Part shown: positions 40,458 to 49,016 of the stretch, piece by piece
Numbering within the stretch: the stretch's first letter is position 1
Layout of the letters: each line of letters starts with the position of its first letter
Assembly: GCA_031277855.1 (NCBI GenBank)
Contig: JAITLO010000025.1
Span: forward strand, 1 to 64,000
Origin: Acidovorax sp.
Lineage (GTDB): Bacteria > Pseudomonadota > Gammaproteobacteria > Burkholderiales > Burkholderiaceae_C
Reading direction: 5' to 3'
Length of the DNA: 64,000 bases
Translations under genes and position numbers: made by a program
Notes under the pieces: generated by a model
The model's input: the letters and a program-made list of their open reading frames with translations, nothing else
Told to the model about the DNA's origin: nothing
Database searches by the model: none

Positions 40458-42905
40458 TTAAAAGTCGTAGCGCATGCCCACATTCACGCTACGCGGTGCG
40501 CCCCAGGTGTACTGGATGCGGCCGGCATCCCGCATGCTGGCGAAGTAGCTTTTGTCGAAGGCGTTTCTGACATTGAGGCTCAGGCTCAGGTGCTGGTTCA
40601 CGCGGTAGCGCGCCATCAGATCCACCACCCAGAATGCGGGCTGCTCCAGCGCCCCGGCCGATGTCTTGCTTTGCCAACGTGTGGATACACCAGCGGTCAG
40701 GCCACCCAATGCGCCGCCGAACTGGTAGGTTGTGCCCAGCTTGAATTGGTTTTTGGGAAGATAACTTGCGCTGCTCAGGCTGCTGCTGTTCATCACATAG
40801 CCGCCCTGTGCCTGCCAGCCACGGGCCAGTTCGCCCGAAAGCTCCAGCTCATAGCCATGCCGGGAGACGCCCGAGACGGAGCGGTAGATGCTGGTGCCAT
40901 CGGGCATCTGGTCTCCGGTCAACTCGGCCACGTTGTCGGTCTTCATCCAGAAATGGGCAATGCTGGCGTTCAGGCGCTTGTCAAAGAACTCGCCCTTGGC
41001 GCCCACCTCATAGGTCTGGCCTTCTTCGGGGTCCAGCATTCGGCCTTGCGCATCAATGGCACTTTGCGGCTTGAAGATGCTGGCATAGCTGCCATAGAGC
41101 GAGACGTTCTCGTGCATGTCCAGCACCAGCCCGGCATAGGGCGTGATGACGCCATTTTTCTTGTAGTCATTGTTCGACCAGGCATAGGGCGTGAGGTCGT
41201 ACTGCTGGTAGTTGGTGATGCGCGCCCCCGTAATCAGCTTGAGCGGATCGGCCAGGCTGAAGCGGCCTGTGGCGTAGAAAGAACTGCGCTTGGAGCTGAA
41301 ATGGCTGTGGTTGTCTTCCGGGTAGCTGTCCAGATCGGGGCGCACAATAGCGCCGCCACCGTTGGCGTAATCCAGCCCCAGGTTGCTGAGGCGGTCGCTG
41401 CCTGAATGGGCATCGGAGCGGGTGCGCGCAAAGTCGGCCCCGAACATCACTTCATGCGAGCGGCCAAAAAGCTGGAAGGGCCCTTGGACTTCAAGCGCTA
41501 GCCCGCGGTTGCGGTTGGTGTAGTCACGCGTCCAGGACACATCAACAGCCTCGGGCACCGCAGTCCACCAGTAGCCCGATTCCGCATAGGGATTTTTCGT
41601 CTGCTCTTCGCTGGCCCGCAGCTTGGCTGTCCAGCCGCCGCCAAAGCGATGCTCCAGATTGGCAAAAAGCGTATGGGCGTCTTGTTCATAACCCGACCAG
41701 GGCGCCGCCACATTGAAGGAGCGCGGCCGCAGTCCCAGATACTGGCCGTTGGCCGCATAGGCCTGGATCATGGCGGTGTCACCTGCGCCGTAATACTCGC
41801 GGTGCCGGTAGATGAAGCCGACATTGAGCAGCGTGTCCGACGTCAGATCGACATCCAGCGTGCCGAAAAGCGTCTGGTTCTTGCGCTTGACGTTATCGCG
41901 AAAATCCTTGCCATCTGCCGCCGCAGCCACGATGCGGCCACGCACCGTGCCGCTGGCGTTGAGCGGGCCGCCCAAGTCCGCATCGGTGCGGTAGTTGCCC
42001 CAGCTTCCCGCGCTGGCTCCCACACTGGCCTTGAATTCATGTGTCGGGCGCTTTCGGACCATGTTGACGGTGGCCCCGTATTTGCCATCTCCATTCATCA
42101 AACCCGACGAGCCCTTGAGCACTTCGATGCGGTCGATCTCCACCATATCGTCCATCGAATACTGTTTGTGCGTATCAACAGCCCAGCCACCCGCCATCTG
42201 GCGCATCCCATCGACTTGCAGGTTGACGTTTTCACCCCGCACAAAGAAGTTGTTGGCATCACCTTGGTGGTCAACGAACAGGCCTGGTGTCTGCTCCATC
42301 ACATCCGTCAGCGTCTCCAGCTTGAAATCGTCCATGCGCTGGCGTGTCATCACGCTGACGGACTGTGGCGTCTCGCGCAGCGACAGCGCTAGGCCCGTGG
42401 CCGTGCGGCTGGGGCCGGTCTGGGTGTAGCTGCCCGTGTCCTCGGTGATGCCGCTGCGCTCGGCCTGGGCCTGCACCCGCACTTCGGCCAGCGTGGCGCC
42501 TGCAGCCGCACCGGCCGGGAGCACCTCGGCAACGGCACGCAACACATAGCTGCCCTGCCCTGCTGCCTCAGCCTGCAGGTCTGAGCCAGCGAGCAGCCGC
42601 TCCAGCGCCTCCCGCACGGTATAGCGCCCCTGCAGTCCTGCCGTGCGCTTTCCCTGCACCAGCGCGGGCGGCGCACTCACGCTCACGCCGGCATCGGCGG
42701 CAAATGCCGTCAGTGCCTGGGCCAGTGGCCCGGGTGGCACCAGGAACTGGCGCGGTGCCGACGCAGCGGCCTGTGCCTGCATCACCGGCTGGGCCCGGGC
42801 CATGCCTGGCGAGGCAGCAACCACAAGGCCCACGGCCATCAGCACGGCCAGGCCTGCCTGGGAAATGGGGTGAAGCGGAAAAGATGCGCTGGACTGCGAA
42901 ACCAT
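40458..42905 (-). CDS. TonB-dependent siderophore receptor with STN domain, cassette E
   Basis: An 815-residue receptor: signal peptide ending near GMARAQ, STN (FLVPPGPLAQALTAFAADAG), TonB-box-like LAEVRVQAQAERS, plug (LRETPQSVSVMTRQRMDDFK) and barrel ending PRSVNVGMRYDF. The segment after the TonB box (GITEDTGSYTQTGPSRTATG) closely resembles the matching parts of F and G, which suggests that E, F and G arose by duplication. AAGGAA stands about nine bases before the ATG. FpvA-type family; ligand unknown. Confidence 0.9.
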   Translation of the reverse strand: MVSQSSASFPLHPISQAGLAVLMAVGLVVAASPGMARAQPVMQAQAAASAPRQFLVPPGPLAQALTAFAADAGVSVSAPPALVQGKRTAGLQGRYTVREALERLLAGSDLQAEAAGQGSYVLRAVAEVLPAGAAAGATLAEVRVQAQAERSGITEDTGSYTQTGPSRTATGLALSLRETPQSVSVMTRQRMDDFKLETLTDVMEQTPGLFVDHQGDANNFFVRGENVNLQVDGMRQMAGGWAVDTHKQYSMDDMVEIDRIEVLKGSSGLMNGDGKYGATVNMVRKRPTHEFKASVGASAGSWGNYRTDADLGGPLNASGTVRGRIVAAAADGKDFRDNVKRKNQTLFGTLDVDLTSDTLLNVGFIYRHREYYGAGDTAMIQAYAANGQYLGLRPRSFNVAAPWSGYEQDAHTLFANLEHRFGGGWTAKLRASEEQTKNPYAESGYWWTAVPEAVDVSWTRDYTNRNRGLALEVQGPFQLFGRSHEVMFGADFARTRSDAHSGSDRLSNLGLDYANGGGAIVRPDLDSYPEDNHSHFSSKRSSFYATGRFSLADPLKLITGARITNYQQYDLTPYAWSNNDYKKNGVITPYAGLVLDMHENVSLYGSYASIFKPQSAIDAQGRMLDPEEGQTYEVGAKGEFFDKRLNASIAHFWMKTDNVAELTGDQMPDGTSIYRSVSGVSRHGYELELSGELARGWQAQGGYVMNSSSLSSASYLPKNQFKLGTTYQFGGALGGLTAGVSTRWQSKTSAGALEQPAFWVVDLMARYRVNQHLSLSLNVRNAFDKSYFASMRDAGRIQYTWGAPRSVNVGMRYDF

Positions 42906-43015
42906 GGTGTGTGTTTCCTTGAAGAAAAATACGGGTCGATGAAATGGCTTGTCATCGAACAGGACACACCGGCTTCGCAAAAGGGGCCAAGCCTGGCTCC
43001 ATCAGAGGAAAAAAA

Positions 43016-43999
43016 TCAGGCCGCAGGCAGCAAGGTGACCCAGTAGCGCGTGCGGTAGAGCAGGCGCAGGGGCAGCAGATGCAGCAGGTTATGCAGCACG
43101 GCATCGGTATCCGCCAGCTGGAAGGCGCCCGTGATGCGCAGGCCGGCCACGGCTGGGTCACAGCGCAGCAGGCCGGGGCGGTAGCGGCCCAGCTCGGCCA
43201 CAAAATCGTCCAATCGCATATCGTCCACGGCCAGCACACCGCGCGCCCACTGGCCAGCGTTGCTGGCTGCGGCTTGCACCGTTTCGACATGCTCGCTGCC
43301 AAAAACCGCCTGCTCACCGGCCTGCAGCCGTTGCGCCGTGTGGCCATGGCGAGGGGTCAGTTCCACCACGCCCTGCAGCACGGCCACCTGGCTGCGGTCG
43401 CCCTCGGTGCGCACGCCAAAACGCGTGCCTATGGCCCGCACACTGCCCTGGGGTGTGCGCACCACCAGGGGCCGGTGCACGGGCTGCGGGTCGGGCGCTG
43501 TTTCCACCCAAACAGCCCCGGAGCGCAGATGGAGAGCGCGCTGGTAGCTATCAAATTCAATGTCAACCGTGCTGGCCGTGTCCAGCGTCATGCGGCTGCC
43601 GTCGGCCAAGGTCCAGCTGCGCCATTCACCCGTGGCCGTAGCATGGCTGGCCGACCAGCGCTGCCAGGGCTCCACCTGCCAGGCCAGCCAGCCCGCAGGT
43701 GCTGCCACCATCAACACAGCCAGTGCGCGGGCCGCATCGCGGCGCGCCAGGCGCTGGGGCCGGCGCAGGCTGGAACTGCCCAGTGCGGGCGGGACGCCGG
43801 CGGCGCGCAGGCTCACGGCCTGGGCGCGCTGCCAAGCCAGCTCATGCTCGGGTGCCCTGGCACGCCAGGCCGCACAAGCCTGGTGGTCGGCAGCCGTGGC
43901 CGCATCTTCTTGCAGCCGCACAAACCACTCGGCAGCCTGCAGGGCCACTGCACGCGTCAGCACCGGCGGCGCCTCGGCAACTGGGGTGGCGCTGCTCAT
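43016..43999 (-). CDS. FecR-type sigma regulator, cassette E
   Basis: A 327-residue protein: DUF4880-like AAEWFVRLQEDAATAADHQA, basic ARRDAARALAVLMVAAPAGW membrane segment, FecR domain (VVRTPQGSVRAIGTRFGVRT), and STN-like end DFVAELGRYRPGLLRCDPAV with tail RTRYWVTLLPAA. The ATG (43999) overlaps the sigma stop by four bases. Close in sequence to the FecR of cassette G, for instance the membrane segment APAGWLAW versus APTGWLAW. Confidence 0.88.
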   Translation of the reverse strand: MSSATPVAEAPPVLTRAVALQAAEWFVRLQEDAATAADHQACAAWRARAPEHELAWQRAQAVSLRAAGVPPALGSSSLRRPQRLARRDAARALAVLMVAAPAGWLAWQVEPWQRWSASHATATGEWRSWTLADGSRMTLDTASTVDIEFDSYQRALHLRSGAVWVETAPDPQPVHRPLVVRTPQGSVRAIGTRFGVRTEGDRSQVAVLQGVVELTPRHGHTAQRLQAGEQAVFGSEHVETVQAAASNAGQWARGVLAVDDMRLDDFVAELGRYRPGLLRCDPAVAGLRITGAFQLADTDAVLHNLLHLLPLRLLYRTRYWVTLLPAA

Positions 44000-44520
44000 G
44001 GCGCCAGCAAAATGCATTCGGCCATGGCCTGGGCCATATAGCGCTTGACAGAGCGCAGGCCCATGCCCAGTTCCTCGGCAATGGCTGCATAGGTCAGCCC
44101 GTCGACCTGGGACAGCACAAACACCGCCCTCACCTTGGGTGGCAGGCCGTCCAGCATGGCGTCCAGCTCCTGCAGGGCCTGCAAAATCAGCAACTGCTGC
44201 TCGGGCGAAGGCGCCTGGGCTTCGGGCAAGGCGGCCAGGGCCGCCAGATAGGTCTGCTCCAGCGACTGGCGACGCAGATGGTTCAGCAGCAGCCGCTTTG
44301 CCACCGTGGCCAGATAGGCGCGCGGTTCACGCAGCGGCGTGGCCTGCAGCCCGGACTGGCCTGCCGGCGTGACCAGCAGACGCACAAAGGTGTCCTGGGC
44401 CAGATCGGCCGCCTCCCAGGCATTGCCCAAACGCCGGCGCAGCCAGCCCTGCAGCCAGCCGTGGTGTTCGGTATAGAGGGTGGTGACTTCGCGGTGCAAA
44501 AGACTGGGGGAAGAGGTCAT
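43996..44520 (-). CDS. ECF sigma factor, FecI-like, cassette E
   Basis: A 174-residue sigma factor: HHGWLQGWLRRRLGNAWEAA then DLAQDTFVRLLV, REPRAYLATVAKRLLLNHLR, PSPEQQLLILQALQELDAML, and region 4 LTYAAIAEELGMGLRSVKRY. Ends AECILLAP, as in G (ARCILLLP). It lies 36 bases downstream of a long Fur-like palindrome. I chose the ATG at 44520; a frame extension into the palindrome is open but not family-like. Confidence 0.88.
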   Translation of the reverse strand: MTSSPSLLHREVTTLYTEHHGWLQGWLRRRLGNAWEAADLAQDTFVRLLVTPAGQSGLQATPLREPRAYLATVAKRLLLNHLRRQSLEQTYLAALAALPEAQAPSPEQQLLILQALQELDAMLDGLPPKVRAVFVLSQVDGLTYAAIAEELGMGLRSVKRYMAQAMAECILLAP

Positions 44521-44556
44521 GGCGGCGGCCCGGGTGTATTGCAGGCCCGGTCGCCG

Positions 44557-44587
44557 CAATCAAACAAGAATCATTCTTATTTGATTG
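44557..44587 (-). promoter_or_regulatory. Extended Fur-box-like palindrome upstream of sigma E
   Basis: A 31-base inverted repeat: outer arms CAATCAAA/TTTGATTG and inner arms AAGAAT/ATTCTT around a central C, with one mismatched pair. It covers a Fur box plus flanks and may bind two Fur dimers. Cassettes F and G share its left half almost exactly. Confidence 0.7.
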
Positions 44588-44641
44588 TATCTGCTTCGCA
44601 CAGCACTGCACACCGCCCTATTACTGCAGCTGCCAGCGACC

Positions 44642-47143
44642 TCAAAAATGGTAGCGTGCCGTCAGGTTCACATTGCGCTTGTCGCCATAGACGCCTGTGC
44701 CGTAGGAGCCCAGACCGGGCATAAAGGTCTTGTCGAACAGGTTGTTGATATTCAGCGCCAGCGACCATTGCTTGTCCACCTCATAGCGCGCCATCAGGCC
44801 CACCAGTGCATAGGCGCGCTGGTCCGCACGCCAGTAAGGGGCGCTCGATTGCTGGAAGTAGGTCAGGCTCTGCCAGGTCAGCGAGCCACCCACGGTCCAA
44901 CGCTGGCCCACGCCGGGCAGGCGGTAGCTGGTGCTGAGCTTGAACAAATGCTTGGGCTGGTTGGTGTTGACCGCGCTCAGAATCACATCGGGTTGCGCCG
45001 GTGCCTTCGATGTCCGATAGGTGTAGCCACCATAAACATTCCAGCCCGGTGTGATGGTGCCGGAGACCTCCACCTCCACGCCCTTGCTGGTCACCCCATC
45101 CATGACCACATAGGCCTCCTCGCCAGAGCCGGGGTTGGTGCCCACAAACTGCGGCGCATTGCGCTGCTGGATATGGAACAGCGCCAGCGAGGTGTTGAGC
45201 TTGCCATCCAGCAACTCGCCCTTGACTCCGACCTCCTTGCTCTTGCCCGTCAATGGCGGCAATGGATTGCCGGCCCGGTCCTTGTAATAGGTCTGGGGGT
45301 TGAAGATGTCGGTATAGCTGGCGTAGAGCGAGAACTGCGAGTCCAGGTCATACACCACACCGGCATAGGGCACGGTCTTGTGTGCCACGCGCAGCTGATT
45401 GCCCACGCTGTAGCTGCCGTTGAGGCCGGTGGTGTCGTCCAGCATGTCGTACCAGCTCACACGCGAACCCAAAATGACAGACAGCGCATCCGTAGGCCGC
45501 AGACGTGCCGCCGCAAAAGCCCCCTTTTCCACAATGCGGGTCATGCGGTGGTTGCGCAACACAAAGTTGGGCCGTGGCGCCGAGCCATCCCATTCAAAGT
45601 AGTTGCCCACAGGGCCATAGGCATTGCTATAGCCCGGCGCATGCCGGCGCTGGCGCGACCAGCTGGTGCCAAAGCTCAGCTCATGCTCGCGCCCCAGCAG
45701 CTCAAACGGCCCGGACAGCACGGCATTCACCGCATGGGTTGTCGCATCGGAAGGAATCTTGTTGGACAGCATATTCACCCCCAGCCCGGTGACCGGGTCC
45801 ACCATGCCGTGGGCTGCCACGCCAACCTCCACATCGCGTGACTGGCGCAAGCGGCCGGCCGAGACATCCAGCTTCCAGCCGTTGGCAAAGCCATGTTTGA
45901 GCTCGGCAAACACATTGGTGCTGTCGTTGTCCCAGTAAGACCAGCGCGCAGCGGGGTTGAACGAGGTCGGGAAATGCGTGCGGCTGCCGTCCGTGAAGAA
46001 CAGGGGAATGTGGCCAAAGCTCGCTCCCCGGGCCCGGGTCTGCATATGGTCCAGCCCCAGGCTCAGGGTGGTGTGTGCAGCCAGATCGGCTTCCACAATG
46101 GCGTAGAGATTGCGTGCATTGCGGCTGTAGTCATCCACCTGCGACTTGGCGTTCTGGGCCACGGCCACCACACGGCCACGCACGCGCCCATCGGCCGTGA
46201 TGGGGGTCGAAATGTCGGCCACGCCACGCAAGCGATCATGGCTGCCTATGCCGGCCTCCACCGAGGCCTGGAATTCACGGCCAGGGCGCTTGCGCACCAG
46301 ATTCACCACGGCCGAAGGGTAGCCCGCCCCCGTCAGCAAGCCGGTTGCGCCCTTGACCACTTCCACCCGGTCATAGATGGCGCTGTCGGCCAGCGAGGTG
46401 GTGTATTGGTTGGCCGCGTCCATGGTGTTGGGCACACCATCGAACTGGAAGTTCTCTATGGAGTAGCCACGTGAATAAAAGGTCGTGCGCTCGCTGTCAT
46501 TGCGGCCCACGGTCACGCCCGTGGTCTTTTCCAGCACCTCGGGAAGGCTGGTCAGCCCTTGTTCGTCCATCATCTGCCGGGTGATTACCGTGGCTGACTG
46601 CGGCGTCTCGCGCAGCGACAAGCCCATGCGCGTGGCCGTTCCACTCTGGCGCACGGTGTAGGAGCCCGAGCCTTCGGTGGCCGTGCTGCGCTCCGCCTGG
46701 GCCGTCACCTTCACCTCGGCCAGCGCGGCTGCACTGGCATCGGCGCTCTGGGCCTGGGCCTTGGTCAACCGGCGCAGCACAAAGATCTGTTCCCCCACCT
46801 GGGTCACCGCCAGCCCCGAGCCCTGCAGCAGTTGGGCAAACCCATCCAGCAGGCCATAGCGGCCATGCAGCCCCGGGGTCTTCCGGCCTTCGGTCAGCGC
46901 CGGGTCGGCCGACAGGGTGATTCCGGACTGGCCGGCAAAGTGCGCCAGCGCCGGCCCCAGAGCACCGGCAGCGATGTCGTAGCCACGCGTGGCGGCCCCA
47001 GCCTGGGCTGTGGCTGCTGGCTCCGTAGATTGGGCCCAGGCTGGAGCGGCAGCCAGCACAGTGAGCACTGCAGCCTGCACCATGGTGCGACGCATACGCG
47101 CTAGGGCGGGAACGCTGGAGTGGCCTGCAAACAGGGATGGCAT
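44642..47143 (-). CDS. TonB-dependent siderophore receptor with STN domain, cassette F
   Basis: An 833-residue receptor: signal peptide ending AAPAWAQ, STN domain (YDIAAGALGPALAHFAGQSG), TonB-box-like LAEVKVTAQAERS, plug (LRETPQSATVITRQMMDEQG) and barrel ending KRNVNLTARYHF. FpvA/FhuE-like. It uses ATG 47143 directly before MPSLFAGHSSVPALARM; no strong SD, AAAGGT about ten bases before. Ligand unknown. The STN domain makes it a transducer for the FecR encoded upstream. Confidence 0.9.
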   Translation of the reverse strand: MPSLFAGHSSVPALARMRRTMVQAAVLTVLAAAPAWAQSTEPAATAQAGAATRGYDIAAGALGPALAHFAGQSGITLSADPALTEGRKTPGLHGRYGLLDGFAQLLQGSGLAVTQVGEQIFVLRRLTKAQAQSADASAAALAEVKVTAQAERSTATEGSGSYTVRQSGTATRMGLSLRETPQSATVITRQMMDEQGLTSLPEVLEKTTGVTVGRNDSERTTFYSRGYSIENFQFDGVPNTMDAANQYTTSLADSAIYDRVEVVKGATGLLTGAGYPSAVVNLVRKRPGREFQASVEAGIGSHDRLRGVADISTPITADGRVRGRVVAVAQNAKSQVDDYSRNARNLYAIVEADLAAHTTLSLGLDHMQTRARGASFGHIPLFFTDGSRTHFPTSFNPAARWSYWDNDSTNVFAELKHGFANGWKLDVSAGRLRQSRDVEVGVAAHGMVDPVTGLGVNMLSNKIPSDATTHAVNAVLSGPFELLGREHELSFGTSWSRQRRHAPGYSNAYGPVGNYFEWDGSAPRPNFVLRNHRMTRIVEKGAFAAARLRPTDALSVILGSRVSWYDMLDDTTGLNGSYSVGNQLRVAHKTVPYAGVVYDLDSQFSLYASYTDIFNPQTYYKDRAGNPLPPLTGKSKEVGVKGELLDGKLNTSLALFHIQQRNAPQFVGTNPGSGEEAYVVMDGVTSKGVEVEVSGTITPGWNVYGGYTYRTSKAPAQPDVILSAVNTNQPKHLFKLSTSYRLPGVGQRWTVGGSLTWQSLTYFQQSSAPYWRADQRAYALVGLMARYEVDKQWSLALNINNLFDKTFMPGLGSYGTGVYGDKRNVNLTARYHF

Positions 47144-47331
47144 AGGAAGAGCGACCTTTCGTCAAAGAGGCAGCTGCGTCAGGCAGCAGGTGATGTCCTC
47201 TGTATGACCGGCAACTTTCCGAAAGGGGACATGGATGCGGTGCCATCGTTGAAATCTATGAGCACGCACCGCGGCTGGATCTATGGCAAAGAGCGCATGT
47301 GCGGCTGCGCTCAGCGAACGGCTGGAGGGAC

Positions 47332-48363
47332 TCAACGCTCCCGTGGAGCAAGCGTCACCCACCAGCGTGTGCGCATGTCCACACGCACCGGCAGCGAAGC
47401 GGCCAGGGCCGTCAGGGCGGCATCGGTATCCGCCAGCTGAAAAGCGCCGCTGACGGGCAGATGGGCCACAGCCGGATCGCAGCGCAACAGCCCACGGCGG
47501 TAGCGCGCCAGCTCGGCAGTGAATTGCCCCAGGGGCATCTTCTCGGCATAAAGCACACCCTCGGTCCAGCCATCGGCCAGCGGCTCACGCTCGGCGATGG
47601 CACTGGCCTCGTCCATGCTGGTGCTGGCCTGCTCGCCCGCGGCGATGCGCACCGGCCTGCCGCCATGTGCCGGGCGCAGCTCCACCGCCCCCTGGCTCAC
47701 GGCCACCTGTGTGCGCTGCTCCACCATACGCACAGTGAAACGGGTGCCCAGGGCCAGCGCCGAGCCCTGCGGGGTCTGCACCTGAAAAGGCCGGCCCGCA
47801 GCGTCAGGCGCCGTCTGCACCCACAGCGCACCGCTGTGCAGCACGATACGGCGGCTATCAGCGCTGTAGGCGATGTCCACGGCACTGGCCGTGTCCAGGC
47901 GCAGACGCCCGCCATCGGGCAGGGTCAGCTCGCGCTGCTCGCCCGTGGCAGTGCGTACATCGGCCGTCCAATCCTGCCAGGGCGCCTGCCGCCAGGCTAC
48001 GACGGCGGCAGGGCCGGCCACGATGGCCAAGGCCAGCATGCGCGTAGCGGCACGGCGCTGGGCCTGGCCAGCCTGACCGGACAGGCGCAACGCCGTGGCA
48101 CCGGCCGGCCCCAAAGGGCCAGGCGCCATGACAGGAGCATTGTTGCGGGTGGCGCCATGGGCGGCGCTGCCGTGGCCGAGTTGCTGCAACACACGCTCGG
48201 CTCGCTGCCAGGCGGCTTCATGCCGGGGATCGGCCGCACGCCAGCGGCACAGCGCCTGCTGCTGCGCGGCATCGGGCGTCTCGGTCTGCAGGCGCACCAG
48301 CCACTGCGCGGCCTCACGGGCGGCGCGTGGGTCAATGCCCGGTGCGAGCGTGGAGCGGCTCAT
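47332..48363 (-). CDS. FecR-type sigma regulator, cassette F
   Basis: A 343-residue protein: DUF4880-like AAQWLVRLQTETPDAAQQQA, AQRRAATRMLALAIVAGPAA before the periplasmic part, FecR domain (QVQTPQGSALALGTRFTVRM) and STN-like end with tail RTRWWVTLAPRER. A Gly/Ala/Pro-rich insertion (VMAPGPLGPAGATALRL) precedes the membrane segment. The gene starts 22 bases after the sigma stop, so it is not overlapped as in B, D, E and G. Confidence 0.87.
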   Translation of the reverse strand: MSRSTLAPGIDPRAAREAAQWLVRLQTETPDAAQQQALCRWRAADPRHEAAWQRAERVLQQLGHGSAAHGATRNNAPVMAPGPLGPAGATALRLSGQAGQAQRRAATRMLALAIVAGPAAVVAWRQAPWQDWTADVRTATGEQRELTLPDGGRLRLDTASAVDIAYSADSRRIVLHSGALWVQTAPDAAGRPFQVQTPQGSALALGTRFTVRMVEQRTQVAVSQGAVELRPAHGGRPVRIAAGEQASTSMDEASAIAEREPLADGWTEGVLYAEKMPLGQFTAELARYRRGLLRCDPAVAHLPVSGAFQLADTDAALTALAASLPVRVDMRTRWWVTLAPRER

Positions 48364-48385
48364 AGCCCTTTTCCAATAGAGCGCT

Positions 48386-48907
48386 TCATGCGCCGTCCAC
48401 CAGCAAAATGCATTGCTCGAAAGCCTGGGCCATATAGCGTTTGATGGTGCGATCGGTCACGCCCAGCCGCTCCGCCACCTGGGCATAGCTCAGGCCATCG
48501 AGCTGGGAGAGCAAAAAGGCTTCGCGCACCTTGGGCGGCAGGCCATCGAGCATGGCATCGATCTGGTGCAGGGTTTCCAGAATCAGCAGGCGCTGCTCGG
48601 GGGACGGGGCCAGAGGCTCGGGCACCAGGGCCATGGCCTCCAGCCAGGCCCGCTCCAGCGACTGGCGCTGCACATGGTTGATCAACAGATTGCGCGCCAC
48701 CGTGGTCAGGTAGGCACGCGGCTCGCGCAGGGCCACCGCGCGCTGCGGCGCCTGGGAGCTCATCAGTCGCACAAAAGTGTCCTGCGCCAGATCGGCAGCA
48801 TGGTCGGCCCCGCTGAGCTTGCGGCGCAGCCACCCCAGCAACCAGGAATGGTGGGCGGTGTAGAGGGCGGCGACTTCGGCGTGAAGAGGGCTGGGTGCGG
48901 TGGGCAT
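48386..48907 (-). CDS. ECF sigma factor, FecI-like, cassette F
   Basis: A 173-residue sigma factor: HHSWLLGWLRRKLSGADHAA then DLAQDTFVRLM, LREPRAYLTTVARNLLINHV, PSPEQRLLILETLHQIDAML and region 4 LSYAQVAERLGVTDRTIKRY. In the region 2 helix the usual GWLQ is SWLL. The ATG at 48907 lies 36 bases from the Fur-like palindrome. Transcribes, by inference, receptor F. Confidence 0.88.
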   Translation of the reverse strand: MPTAPSPLHAEVAALYTAHHSWLLGWLRRKLSGADHAADLAQDTFVRLMSSQAPQRAVALREPRAYLTTVARNLLINHVQRQSLERAWLEAMALVPEPLAPSPEQRLLILETLHQIDAMLDGLPPKVREAFLLSQLDGLSYAQVAERLGVTDRTIKRYMAQAFEQCILLVDGA

Positions 48908-48943
48908 GGCGAGTCCCGATTCCTTTGCAGGACGGGGCGCCTA

Positions 48944-48974
48944 CAATCAAACAAGAATCATTCTTATTGGATTG
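48944..48974 (-). promoter_or_regulatory. Extended Fur-box-like palindrome upstream of sigma F
   Basis: Same layout as the cassette E site: CAATCAAAC, AAGAAT, C, ATTCTT and then ATTGGATTG, with one more mismatch in the outer arms. Confidence 0.68.
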
Positions 48975-49016
48975 TAGCCAATCTACAGCCTTACAGCTGC
49001 CGCCGTGTTGGTGATC

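Noticed and set aside
43541-43570. AT-rich stretch GTAGCTATCAAATTCAATG in fecR E, echoed near 52335 in fecR G, as a mobile or intergenic repeat
   Set aside because: The two stretches are homologous coding positions (DIEFDSYQ and NIKFNSEL) of paralogous genes, so common descent explains the similarity.
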